Assembly (NCBI GenBank): GCA_944350065.1
Contig: CALVOD010000002.1
Location: forward strand, 1 to 50,921
Length of the DNA: 50,921 nucleotides
Reading direction: 5' to 3'
Origin: an uncultured Clostridia bacterium
Lineage (GTDB): Bacteria; Bacillota; Clostridia; Christensenellales; DTU072
This document shows, one piece after another, positions 1 to 8,489 of this stretch. Under the pieces are notes generated by a model. That model saw only the letters and a list, made by a program, of their open reading frames with translations. It was not told the DNA's origin and searched no databases. Within the stretch, counting starts at the first letter, position 1. The number at the start of each line of letters is the position of its first letter. The position numbers and the translations under genes were made by a program.

Positions 1-1301
1 CCCTCTATATTCATGCATTGCTTATCCGCGAAATGGTCGAGCGCGGCAACTATCTGCGGAGCGCAGTTGACGGTATTGGTGCAATAGTAGAAAGCGCCTT
101 CTTTCCTGACAGGGGCTCCGCAGGCGGGGCACTTGTCGGGCGGAAGGATATCCGCGGATTCGGAAGTGTGTTCGTAAACGCCCATTATTTCGGGGATGAC
201 GTCGTTACTGCGCCTTATAAGCACGCGGCTGCCTATTTTAACGCCTTTCTTCAGTATGTCGGCGTAATTGTTGAGCGTGGCGTGCTTGACAGTCACTCCC
301 ATAAGGTCCACCGGTTCCAGTACGGCGAGCGGATTGAGCTTCGAAGTACGCGAGACCTGCCATATCACCTCTTTGAGTATAGTCGTCGTTTCCGTAGCCG
401 CGAATTTATACGCGAGCGCCCAGCGCGGGAACTTCTCCGTGTAGCCGAGCTCTTCCCTCAACGCCACTTTATCGACTTTGATGACCGCGCCGTCGATAAG
501 ATAATCGAGCGTTTCGCGTTCCGCGTCTATCTCTGCAAGCTTGCTTTCGGCGTCATCTATACCTTTGATCATATCGAAACGCTTACCCACGAGGAAGCCG
601 TTGTCTATGATAAATTCTCTCATTTCGCGTTGTGAGTCGAAGCGTATCCCCTCGTGATAGCCGATGTTGTACGCGAAAAAGTCGAGCTTGCGGCGCGCCG
701 TTTCGCGCGGGTCGAGGTTGCGTATCGCGCCCGCCGCCGCGTTGCGCGGATTTTTAAGCGGCACGTCCGCCGTCTTATTGTATTCGCGGAAGGCGGACCA
801 CTTCATTATCCCCTCGCCCTGCACTTCCACTACGCCTTTGAATTTGATTTTCAACGGTACGGTGCGTATCGTGCGAATCTGCTCGGTAACGTCCTCTCCC
901 GTCTCTCCGTCACCGCGCGTGGCGCCTTTTACGAGTTCGCCGTTATCGTATGTGAGCGACAGCGTAAGCCCGTCGAATTTATGCTCGAGCGTCATTTCCG
1001 GCAACGCACCGAGTTGCTTGACGAGCCGCGCAAAAAAGGTTTCGAGTTCCTCCCTGTTCTTCGCTTTGTCGAGAGAATACAGCCTTTCGCGGTGCGTATA
1101 AGAAGCGAATTCCTTGAGCGTTTCGCCGCCCACCCTAAGCGTGGGCGAATCGGGCAACACGAAACAAAGCTCTTTTTCAAGCGCTACGAGCTCGTCGTAC
1201 AGGCGGTCGTATTCCGCGTCCGAGACGGTGGGCGCGTCCAGAACATAGTATTCGTATGCGTATCTGTTGAGCATCTCGACGAGTTCGAGCATTCTTTCCA
1301 T
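1..1301 (-). CDS. ligA: NAD-dependent DNA ligase LigA (3' end outside window)
   Basis: Seals nicks in replication and repair using NAD+. The window holds the first 433 codons. Visible are the N-terminal NAD-binding Ia helices (MERMLELVEML...), the adenylation motif KFDG with the nucleotidyl lysine at about residue 108, and near the window edge the start of the four-cysteine zinc finger (YYCTNTVNCAP) followed by ADKQCMNIEG, typical of LigA just before the helix-hairpin-helix repeats. The BRCT domain lies outside. The ATG at 1301 is preceded by GGGAGAA. It is the last gene of dgt-pcrA-ligA; the 97 bases between it and pcrA hold no gene. pcrA-ligA adjacency is common in Firmicutes. The frame runs open off the left edge. 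Confidence 0.96.
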   Translation of the reverse strand, partial: MERMLELVEMLNRYAYEYYVLDAPTVSDAEYDRLYDELVALEKELCFVLPDSPTLRVGGETLKEFASYTHRERLYSLDKAKNREELETFFARLVKQLGALPEMTLEHKFDGLTLSLTYDNGELVKGATRGDGETGEDVTEQIRTIRTVPLKIKFKGVVEVQGEGIMKWSAFREYNKTADVPLKNPRNAAAGAIRNLDPRETARRKLDFFAYNIGYHEGIRFDSQREMREFIIDNGFLVGKRFDMIKGIDDAESKLAEIDAERETLDYLIDGAVIKVDKVALREELGYTEKFPRWALAYKFAATETTTILKEVIWQVSRTSKLNPLAVLEPVDLMGVTVKHATLNNYADILKKGVKIGSRVLIRRSNDVIPEIMGVYEHTSESADILPPDKCPACGAPVRKEGAFYYCTNTVNCAPQIVAALDHFADKQCMNIE

Positions 1302-1398
1302 AATCGGTTTCTCCCTGAAAGAAGCGTTATTCGCGTTTACGATAAAGTGGCTCGCGCAAACGCGTATCGATATCTTTTATTCCTTTTAAGGAAAATAT

Positions 1399-3639
1399 TT
1401 ATTCTTTTTTCAACGTAAGCGGCGCGAGCGCGAGAATGAATTTCTTGACGCCGAGATTTGGGAAGGCGACCGTCGCGGTGGTATCGCTTCCGGAGCCGAG
1501 CACGACGAGAATCGTGCCCTCGCCGTAACGCGGATGCACTACTTTGGCGCCGCCTACGAAGCCGCTTAAATCTTTAGCGGGAACGGGCGCCGCCTGTTTT
1601 TTTGGGGCGGGCGCAGTTGCGGCGGAATGTCTTATCCTGCTCGCTTCCGAAACGGGCGAGCCCATGAAAGAAGGTCTGTCGCCCAATCCGTTCAGGTACC
1701 TTGCGCGCGCGCCGAAGGCGCCGTAAGAGTCCCCCGCGGAGCCCTTCGACTCCTCTATGAAACGCGAAGGCATCGAATATTCCACCCTATTGAAGCGGAA
1801 TCGGCGTTGCGCGTTGGTTATGTACAATCTTTCCTGCGCTCTGGTTATGGCGACGTACATAACGCGGCGTTCTTCCTCGACGTCGTTATTCTTGATAGCC
1901 TGCGCCGAAGGGAAAATTTCCTCCTCGCAAGCGACGATGAATACCACTTTGAATTCCAGTCCTTTGACCGCGTGCATGGTGGCGACGGTAATTTTGTCGT
2001 TATCGTCGAGCTCGTCGCTTCTTTCTCTTACGAGGCTCACGCTCTCGAGGAAATTATTCACGCTCGCGCCCTCGTTTTTCTCCTCGTATTCGCGCACGAA
2101 AGCAAGAAACTCCTTGATATTCTCCCAGCGCGAATAATCTTCTTCGTCACCGGAAGAAGTATAATATTGCTCGAATCCCACTCTGTCCACAAGATACTTG
2201 GTGAAAGCGTAAAGCGGCTCGGCGGAATGCGCGACGAGGTCGCTTACGAGCGCACGGAAATCCTCAACCTTTTTCACGACGCGCGGACCGAGTTCGCTCT
2301 CGTATTTGTTAATTTCGAGCATTACGTCGAAAAGCGACAACGCCTGTTGCCGCGCAAAAGCGCTTATGTTGTTGACGGTAACGTCGCCGATACCTCTTGC
2401 GGGGAAGTTGACGATACGTTCTACTGCCTCGTTGTCGCGGCTGTTGGCGATCATGCGCATGTACGCCAAAACGTCCTGAATTTCTTTGCGGTCGAAGAAC
2501 TTGAAGCCGCCCAAAACCTTGTAAGCGAGGCGCGCTTCGCCGAGCTTCTGTTCAAAAAGTCTGGTAAGCGAATTGGCGCGCACGAGTATCGCGAAGTCGC
2601 TCGGACGGTATCCGTTATAGCGTATAAGGTATCCTATTTTGCTTACTACCCATTCGCTTTCGTCGTGGTCGCCGCTTGCGGACAAATACTCTACTCTGAC
2701 TCCTCCGGTACGCTTGGTGAACAGTTCTTTGCCGTGTCTTTGACTGTTGTTGCGTATCACGTTGTTGGCGCATTCGAGTATCGTAGAAGTTGAGCGGTAG
2801 TTTTCGGTCAGCTTGTATACTTTGGCGTCGGGGAACTCTTTGTCGAAATTGAGAATATTGCCTATCTCCGCTCCGCGCCAGCCGTAAATGCTCTGGTCGT
2901 CGTCGCCCACGACGAAGATGTTCCCGGAGTCCGCGGCTATCATTTTGACGAGTTCGTATTGAACTTTGTTCGTGTCCTGAAATTCGTCGACGTGCACGTA
3001 ACGGAAACGGTTGCGGCAGTAACCGATCGCCTCCGGGCTGTTCTCGAAAAGAAATTTCAATTTGTGCAGAAGGTCGTCGAAATCCATTGCGTTGGAGGTT
3101 ACGAGCAATTCCTCGTATCTTTCGAAAACCCTTCTTATGTCCTCGGCGTGTTCGTTGTCGCCGTTGATTTCCGCATAATATTCGTCGGGATTAAACCCGA
3201 AATTTTTAGCTTTACTTATGTGTTCGCGGACGCTGTCTTTAATGGCGGAGCCGTCTAGATGCAATTCGCGCAGCGCTTTGGTTATGACGCGCTTGCTGTC
3301 CGCCTCGTCGTATATCGAAAAATTCGCGCCGTAACCTATGTCCGAAGCGAATTTACGTAAAATGCGCGCCGCGAGCGAGTGGAAGGTGGATACCCACACT
3401 CCGTTGTTCTCTCCGAGAAGGACGTTAAGACGCTCTTTCATTTCCGCGGTGGCTTTATTAGTAAAAGTTATCGCGAGAATATTGTAGCCCGGCACGTGCT
3501 TTTCGCTGACGAGATACGCTACTCTGCGCGTTAATACCCTCGTCTTGCCGGAGCCCGCTCCGGCAAGCACGAGCACCGCGCCTTCGGTGTCCGTGACTAT
3601 TTCACGTTGTATTTCGTTAAGGTCGTCAAGTAAATTCAT
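1399..3639 (-). CDS. pcrA: ATP-dependent DNA helicase PcrA/UvrD
   Basis: Superfamily 1A 3'-5' helicase for nucleotide excision repair, removal of RecA from DNA and plasmid replication. The 746-residue length is normal. Seen: Q-motif region (LNEIQREIV), Walker A AGAGSGKT (residues 26-33), motif Ia TFTNKATAEMKER, DEFQDTN (motif II), GDDDQSIYGWRGA (motif III), motif VI VAITRAQERLY, and a C-terminal Tudor-like segment (VVHPRYGEGTI) of the kind that contacts RNA polymerase. I chose ATG 3639 because MNLLDDLNEIQ matches family N-termini; the open frame extends to 3816 but that part overlaps dgt and is not PcrA-like. The start overlaps the dgt stop as ATGA (3636-3639), indicating translational coupling. 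Confidence 0.96.
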   Translation of the reverse strand: MNLLDDLNEIQREIVTDTEGAVLVLAGAGSGKTRVLTRRVAYLVSEKHVPGYNILAITFTNKATAEMKERLNVLLGENNGVWVSTFHSLAARILRKFASDIGYGANFSIYDEADSKRVITKALRELHLDGSAIKDSVREHISKAKNFGFNPDEYYAEINGDNEHAEDIRRVFERYEELLVTSNAMDFDDLLHKLKFLFENSPEAIGYCRNRFRYVHVDEFQDTNKVQYELVKMIAADSGNIFVVGDDDQSIYGWRGAEIGNILNFDKEFPDAKVYKLTENYRSTSTILECANNVIRNNSQRHGKELFTKRTGGVRVEYLSASGDHDESEWVVSKIGYLIRYNGYRPSDFAILVRANSLTRLFEQKLGEARLAYKVLGGFKFFDRKEIQDVLAYMRMIANSRDNEAVERIVNFPARGIGDVTVNNISAFARQQALSLFDVMLEINKYESELGPRVVKKVEDFRALVSDLVAHSAEPLYAFTKYLVDRVGFEQYYTSSGDEEDYSRWENIKEFLAFVREYEEKNEGASVNNFLESVSLVRERSDELDDNDKITVATMHAVKGLEFKVVFIVACEEEIFPSAQAIKNNDVEEERRVMYVAITRAQERLYITNAQRRFRFNRVEYSMPSRFIEESKGSAGDSYGAFGARARYLNGLGDRPSFMGSPVSEASRIRHSAATAPAPKKQAAPVPAKDLSGFVGGAKVVHPRYGEGTILVVLGSGSDTTATVAFPNLGVKKFILALAPLTLKKE

Positions 3640-4625
3640 AATACGCTGTCCCATTTGTAGCCGAAATATTTTTCGAGCTGCTTTATCACGTAGGTGTCCG
3701 TCATCCCCGCCATATAATCGGTTATGTATACCTCGGGGCTCGAAGACAACGAACGGTAAAATTCGGGAACTTCCAAAGGATTCGCGCGGTAAAATTCGTA
3801 TAATTTGCTTAGCCATTCGCGAGCGCGTTCCTCTTCCTGAGAGGCGTGCTCCGCAAAATACACGCGTTCGAACATAAATTGACGCAATTCGTCGGTGGCT
3901 TCCTTGAATTCTTTAGACTGCTCCACGACGTCGCGATCAAGCGACATTCTTACGACGTCGCCTACCATACTGTTTATTTTGGCGCGCTTGCCTTTGCCGA
4001 GCACCTTTTCCACCGATGGCGGAAGGTCGTCTTCTTTCAACAGTCCCGCGCGAATACCGTCGTCTATATCGTGATTGAGGTATGCTATCCTGTCGCTCAA
4101 CGCGACGACTCTGCCTTCGAGCGTCTTGGGATTGCCGCTCTGCTTATGTTCGAGTATTCCGTCCAGCACTTCCGCGGTAAGATTGAGCCCTTTGCCCTCG
4201 TCTTCGAGCACCGTGACTACCCTCAGGCTCTGTTCGTTATGCTCGAAATGCCCCGTTTCAGCGGCGAGAATACGCTCGCCTATGTGCCCGAACGGAGTAT
4301 GCCCGAGGTCGTGCCCGAAAGCTATGGCTTCTGTCAGATCCTCGTTGAGTTTCAGACACCTCGCGATCGTGCGCGCTATCTGCATGACCTCGATGGTGTG
4401 CGTCATGCGGGTACGGTAATGGTCGCCGGAAGGCGCGAGAAAAACTTGCGTCTTGTGCTTCAGCCTGCGAAAAGACTTGCTGTGGACTATGCGGTCGCGG
4501 TCCCGTTGAAATTCCGTCCTCAAAGGACACGGTTCCTCCCATACGGCTCGTCCCGCCGTCTCGGAAGACTTCACCGCGTAGGGTGAAAGGTATGCCGCTT
4601 CGAATTTAAGATAGTCCTCTTTCAT
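3636..4625 (-). CDS. dgt: Deoxyguanosinetriphosphate triphosphohydrolase-like protein (HD domain)
   Basis: dNTP triphosphohydrolase family: hydrolyses dNTPs to nucleoside and triphosphate, controlling the nucleotide pool. 329 residues, the short bacterial type. The N-terminal motif RTEFQRDRDRIVHSKSFRRLKHKTQVF is typical, and the HD metal site is visible as RMTHT (His about 76) and GHDLGHTPFGH (His105-Asp106), with a later conserved Asp in ALSDRIAYLNHDIDD. The start has a clear GGAGG ribosome binding site. It is first in the dgt-pcrA-ligA operon. Substrate specificity (dGTP or other dNTPs) cannot be told from sequence. Confidence 0.93.
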   Translation of the reverse strand: MKEDYLKFEAAYLSPYAVKSSETAGRAVWEEPCPLRTEFQRDRDRIVHSKSFRRLKHKTQVFLAPSGDHYRTRMTHTIEVMQIARTIARCLKLNEDLTEAIAFGHDLGHTPFGHIGERILAAETGHFEHNEQSLRVVTVLEDEGKGLNLTAEVLDGILEHKQSGNPKTLEGRVVALSDRIAYLNHDIDDGIRAGLLKEDDLPPSVEKVLGKGKRAKINSMVGDVVRMSLDRDVVEQSKEFKEATDELRQFMFERVYFAEHASQEEERAREWLSKLYEFYRANPLEVPEFYRSLSSSPEVYITDYMAGMTDTYVIKQLEKYFGYKWDSVL

Positions 4626-4688
4626 ATTCTTTCCTCCGCTTTCGCGCGGGCGCTACGCGCCGCGTAAGAGCACCCCCGATTATAATTT

Positions 4689-4724
4689 CGGGGCTGTCTC
4701 AGGTTTTACGCCGAAACAGCCCCG
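4689..4724 (-). terminator. Hairpin downstream of ppdK
   Basis: A 9-bp inverted repeat (4689-4697 with 4716-4724, arm CGGGGCTGT) lies 40 bases after the ppdK stop. On the minus strand it is followed by an A/T-rich but not U-rich run, so this is a weak intrinsic terminator or a processing hairpin ahead of dgt. Confidence 0.5.
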
Positions 4725-4763
4725 CGTTTTCAAAGGTAATTTACTTTAATGCTATCACCGGAA

Positions 4764-7382
4764 TTATTTATTCTTGATAGCCGCGTGAGCCGCCGCGAGT
4801 ATGGCGATCGGTACGCGGTAAGGCGAGCAGGATACGTAATTGAGTCCCACTTTGTGGCAGAATTCGATGGTCGAAGGATCTCCGCCGTGTTCGCCGCAGA
4901 TACCGAGTTTGATATTGGGACGAACGCTCTTGCCCTTCTCGACGGCGATTCTGACGAGTTCGCCTACGCCGGTCTGGTCGAGTCTTGCGAAGGGATCGGA
5001 TTCGAATATCTTCTTCGAATAATAATCTCCGAGGAACTTGCCCGCGTCGTCGCGGCTGAAGCCGAACGTCATCTGGGTAAGGTCGTTGGTACCGAAGCTG
5101 AAGAATTCCGCTTCTTTCGCAATCTGGTCGGCAGTGATCGCCGCGCGCGGAATCTCTATCATCGTTCCGACCATATATTCGACTTTGACGCCCTGCTCCG
5201 CCATAACGGCTTCGGCGGTATCGACGACAACCTTCTTGACGTAAGCAAGTTCTTTGACGTCGCCCACGAGCGGAATCATAATTTCGGCTTTGACGTTGCC
5301 GCCTTCTTTATTGACCGCGATGGCGGCTTCGATGACGGCACGGGTCTGCATCTCGGCGATCTCGGGATAAGTCACCGCGAGACGGCAGCCGCGATGTCCG
5401 AGCATCGGGTTCATCTCGTGCAGAGAATGTACGGTCTCGAGGAGCTGCTCGTAGGAAATGCCCATCTCTTTGGCAAGAGCGCGGATGTCCTCTTCCTTGC
5501 TGGGAAGGAACTCGTGGAGCGGCGGATCGAGGAAGCGGATGGTCACGGGATAGCCGTGAAGCGCTTTATAGATGCCGATGAAGTCCTGTCTCTGCATCGG
5601 GAGCAGTTTGGCGAGAGCGGCTTTGCGCTGTTCTACGGTGGAAGCGACGATCATCTCGCGCACTGCGGGAATTCTTTCCGCTTCGAAGAACATGTGCTCG
5701 GTACGGCAAAGACCTACGCCCTGCGCGCCGAAATCGTACGCCACGGAAGCGTCTCTCGGGTTGTCGGCGTTGGCGCGGACCTGCAGCTTGCGATACTTGT
5801 TGGCCCACTCCATAATGGTGGCGAAGTTGCCGGAGATCTCGGGCTTGACGGTGGGAATCGCGCCTACGTAAATGTTGCCGGTGGAGCCGTCGAGAGAAAT
5901 AACGTCCTCTCTGGTGAATTTCTTACCGGCGATGATGCAGACTTCGTTCTCCTCGTCGATTTCGACTGCGGCGCAACCGCATACGCAGCAAGCGCCCATA
6001 CCGCGGGCGACAACCGCCGCGTGAGAGGTCAGACCGCCGCGAGCGGTAAGTATGCCTTGCGCAGCCTGCATGCCTTCGATGTCCTCGGGCGAAGTCTCGA
6101 CTCTGACGAGAACCACTTTTTCACCCGCCTTGGCGCGTTCTTTCGCCTCGTCGGCGCTGAACGCTATTTTACCGCAAGCCGCTCCGGGAGAAGCGGGAAG
6201 TCCTGCCGCGATAGGCTCGGATTTCTTAAGAGCGCTCTTGTCGAAAGTGGGGTGCAGGAGGTCGTCAAGCTGTTTGGGCTCGATCTTGAGAAGCGCTTCT
6301 TCCTCGGTGCACAGTCCCTCTTTCACGAGGTCGACGGCGATGTTGATGGCCGCAAGAGCGGTACGCTTGCCGTTACGGGTCTGGAGCATATAAAGTTTGC
6401 CGCGTTCGATGGTGAATTCCATGTCCTGCATATCGTGGAAATAATTTTCGAGACGACCGCAGATGTCGAGGAACTGTTCGTAAACGGCGGGATTGGTCTG
6501 TTTAAGATGATCGATGGGCGATGGGGTACGGATGCCGGCAACGACGTCTTCGCCCTGCGCGTTCATAAGGAACTCGCCGTAAAGGTGTTTATCGCCGTTC
6601 GTGGGGCTTCTCGTAAACGCGACGCCCGTACCGGAAGTGTCTCCCATATTGCCGAATACCATCGACTGTACGTTGACGGCGGTACCCCAGTCTCCGGGGA
6701 TGTCGTTCATACGACGGTAAACGATGGCGCGGGGGTTATCCCAGCTGCGGAAAACGGCTTCGATAGCTCCGACGAGCTGCTTCTTGGGATCCTGCGGGAA
6801 ATCCTCTCCCATTTCGTTGCGGTAGAACTCTTTATATCTCGCGATGAGTTCCTGAAGGTCCTCCGCGGTGAATTCGGTATCCTGAACGATGCCCTTTTCT
6901 TTCTTGAGCTCGTCGATGACTTTTTCGAAGAAGTTTTTGCCTACGCCGACAACGACGTCGGAATACATCTGAATAAATCTGCGATAGCAGTCGTACGCAA
7001 AACGGGGGTTTTCGGTGAGTTTGGCAAGTCCTACGACGCTGACGTCGTTAAGACCGAGGTTGAGAACGGTGTCCATCATACCGGGCATCGAAGCTCTTGC
7101 GCCGCTTCTTACGGAAACGAGGAAGGGATTTTCGACGTCGCCGAAAGTCTTACCGGTCTCTTTCTCGAGCACGGCGAGTTTTTCGAAGACCTGGGCGAGG
7201 ATTTCGTCGTTGATCTTTTTGCCGTCCTTGTAATACTGGGTGCAAGCCTCGGTGGTAATGGTAAGTCCGGGGGGCACGGGCATACCGAGTTTGGTCATCT
7301 CGGCGAGGTTCGCGCCTTTGCCGCCGAATTTGGCTTTGTCTTTACCGTCGGCTTCTCTGAACAAGTAAACGAACTGTGTCAT
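4764..7382 (-). CDS. ppdK: Pyruvate, phosphate dikinase
   Basis: Interconverts pyruvate, ATP and phosphate with phosphoenolpyruvate, AMP and PPi; in anaerobic Clostridia it often serves glycolysis or gluconeogenesis with PPi. 872 residues, full family length. Seen: N-terminal ATP-grasp domain beginning FREADGKDKAKFGGKGANLAEM, the swivelling phosphohistidine domain with GGLTSHAAVVARGMG (catalytic His near residue 454), and the C-terminal PEP/pyruvate TIM barrel (GCRLAVTYPEIAEMQ, FFSFGTNDLTQMTFGFSRDD, GICGEHGGDP). ATG 7382 has AGGAG at good spacing; the open frame continues to 7616 but without family similarity. It has its own promoter and follows recO, an arrangement seen in other Clostridia. 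Confidence 0.98.
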   Translation of the reverse strand: MTQFVYLFREADGKDKAKFGGKGANLAEMTKLGMPVPPGLTITTEACTQYYKDGKKINDEILAQVFEKLAVLEKETGKTFGDVENPFLVSVRSGARASMPGMMDTVLNLGLNDVSVVGLAKLTENPRFAYDCYRRFIQMYSDVVVGVGKNFFEKVIDELKKEKGIVQDTEFTAEDLQELIARYKEFYRNEMGEDFPQDPKKQLVGAIEAVFRSWDNPRAIVYRRMNDIPGDWGTAVNVQSMVFGNMGDTSGTGVAFTRSPTNGDKHLYGEFLMNAQGEDVVAGIRTPSPIDHLKQTNPAVYEQFLDICGRLENYFHDMQDMEFTIERGKLYMLQTRNGKRTALAAINIAVDLVKEGLCTEEEALLKIEPKQLDDLLHPTFDKSALKKSEPIAAGLPASPGAACGKIAFSADEAKERAKAGEKVVLVRVETSPEDIEGMQAAQGILTARGGLTSHAAVVARGMGACCVCGCAAVEIDEENEVCIIAGKKFTREDVISLDGSTGNIYVGAIPTVKPEISGNFATIMEWANKYRKLQVRANADNPRDASVAYDFGAQGVGLCRTEHMFFEAERIPAVREMIVASTVEQRKAALAKLLPMQRQDFIGIYKALHGYPVTIRFLDPPLHEFLPSKEEDIRALAKEMGISYEQLLETVHSLHEMNPMLGHRGCRLAVTYPEIAEMQTRAVIEAAIAVNKEGGNVKAEIMIPLVGDVKELAYVKKVVVDTAEAVMAEQGVKVEYMVGTMIEIPRAAITADQIAKEAEFFSFGTNDLTQMTFGFSRDDAGKFLGDYYSKKIFESDPFARLDQTGVGELVRIAVEKGKSVRPNIKLGICGEHGGDPSTIEFCHKVGLNYVSCSPYRVPIAILAAAHAAIKNK

Positions 7383-7417
7383 AAAGTAATCTCCTGTGAA
7401 ACTTATTATTATATTGT

Positions 7418-7427
7418 TTAGCGCTAA
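7418..7427. promoter_or_regulatory. Palindrome TTAGCGCTAA at the ppdK start site
   Basis: A perfect 10-bp palindrome sits directly downstream of the -10 box of the ppdK promoter, over the predicted +1. This is a classic repressor position. The cognate regulator is unknown. Confidence 0.4.
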
Positions 7428-7428
7428 T

Positions 7429-7457
7429 ATTATATCCGAAACGGAGCCGCTAATCAA
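7429..7457 (-). promoter_or_regulatory. ppdK promoter
   Basis: Minus-strand -35 TTGATT (7457-7452), 17-base spacer, -10 TATAAT (7434-7429). Predicted initiation is near 7422, inside a 10-bp palindrome. The leader to the ATG is about 40 bases and carries the AGGAG site. Confidence 0.7.
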
Positions 7458-7612
7458 GTAATTTGAATATTTATAATAAATTTTCACGCGCACGACCGCA
7501 CGGGTGCGCGGCGGCGAAACATATTTATAGTGGATTGACGGTGAAAAACGCTTCGCCGAAGCGTAAAAAAATATTAAGTACGAAAAAACCGTCAAAAATC
7601 CGACGATCGGAT

Positions 7613-8263
7613 TCAACGGTTTTCGTTGATGAGACGTATTGCGGCTTCGAGGGCGCGGAGGGTTTCTCCGGAGCGCACGCGATAAATAAGCCCGATATGA
7701 GTGAGCGCGCGGACAAGGTCCGTAAGAGTCAGCTCGACGGAATCGAGGTCCTCGAACGGCGCGTCTTCGAGCGCCGCGAAAGCGGAGCGCACGTCGTGCG
7801 GAAGCGAAACGAATTCGTCCGCGTCGATACCCACGCAGGGCATTAGGCGCAGAAGAAAGGCGGCGGCGTACACGTAGGGATACCCCTCTCCGCCGTCGAT
7901 ACAGTACAGCGCGCGGAGCGCAAGCGCGAGCTCGTCGGAAGCGCTTACTCCGTTCTCGGTAAATTTGTCGAGGGCTTCAGTCACCGTCTGCGCGGCGCAA
8001 TTTTTATCCACGTCGGACCAGCAACCGAAAAAATTACTCTCGGGCGAAGCGCCTATCACGGTATAATGTCCCGCCTTCGCGTTGAGTATGTATTCTCCGA
8101 AACAAAGCGGCGAAGCACAGACCTTTAATTTTGACTTTGGGGTCCTTACCGACTTTATTCGGGCGACGATCTTGCCGTATTCCGGAGTTACGAGAACGAG
8201 CAATCTGTCCTTCTCGCCGTAGTCCGTCGCCGTAAGGCAAAGCGCTTTAGTCTTTATCTCCAT
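7613..8263 (-). CDS. recO: DNA repair protein RecO
   Basis: Recombination mediator that, with RecR, loads RecA onto SSB-coated single strands; recR lies at 25235 in this window. 216 residues, slightly short for the family (usually about 240-250). The N-terminal OB fold is recognisable (IKTKALCLTATDYGEKDRLLVLVTPEYGKI...) followed by a helical C-terminal domain. The four-cysteine zinc cluster present in many Firmicute RecO proteins is not visible; only scattered cysteines occur. Start ATG 8263 has a strong GGGAGG site and overlaps the yqzL reading frame by 17 bases, as expected for era-yqzL-recO. Confidence 0.88.
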   Translation of the reverse strand: MEIKTKALCLTATDYGEKDRLLVLVTPEYGKIVARIKSVRTPKSKLKVCASPLCFGEYILNAKAGHYTVIGASPESNFFGCWSDVDKNCAAQTVTEALDKFTENGVSASDELALALRALYCIDGGEGYPYVYAAAFLLRLMPCVGIDADEFVSLPHDVRSAFAALEDAPFEDLDSVELTLTDLVRALTHIGLIYRVRSGETLRALEAAIRLINENR

Positions 8264-8393
8264 CGGTGGTTTTTCCTCCCCTCTTACGCTTCAGCGCGGA
8301 GTAGAGCATATAGTATCCTATGTCGCCGCTCGAGCGGAAAGCGGCATGAAGAAGTTTGTCTATCGGTTCACCCGTTTCGATACGTTCGTCCAT
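8247..8393 (-). CDS. yqzL: YqzL-like small protein
   Basis: A 48-codon frame (MDERIETGEPIDKLLHAAF...) between era and recO, exactly where Bacillus and many Clostridia carry yqzL. The central motif AFRSSGDIGYYMLYSALKRK fits the family pattern of an F followed by TG.I..YLLY..L. Function is unknown in the family. The start is uncertain: ATG 8393 has no clear ribosome binding site. The frame ends inside the recO start region with a 17-base overlap. The identification rests on position plus this short motif. Confidence 0.6.
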   Translation of the reverse strand: MDERIETGEPIDKLLHAAFRSSGDIGYYMLYSALKRKRGGKTTDGDKD

Positions 8394-8489
8394 ACCCGAA
8401 GTATGTCCCCGCGCCCAAGGTTTATGCGCAAATCGCCCGCATTGTTTTCGCGTTGCGTAACTTTTCGCGCGTCGCAGAAAAGGCGCGCT

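Noticed and set aside
3640..3816. N-terminal extension of PcrA to 3816
   Set aside because: The extra residues are not PcrA-like and overlap the dgt coding region; the ATGA coupling at 3636-3639 marks the true start.
4749..7421. Long open frame of 890 codons on the plus strand
   Set aside because: It is antisense to ppdK, has no ribosome binding site or family similarity, and results from the GNC-type codon bias of the real gene.
7383..7616. N-terminal extension of PPDK to 7616
   Set aside because: It runs through the promoter and palindrome, lacks similarity, and ATG 7382 has a good ribosome binding site.
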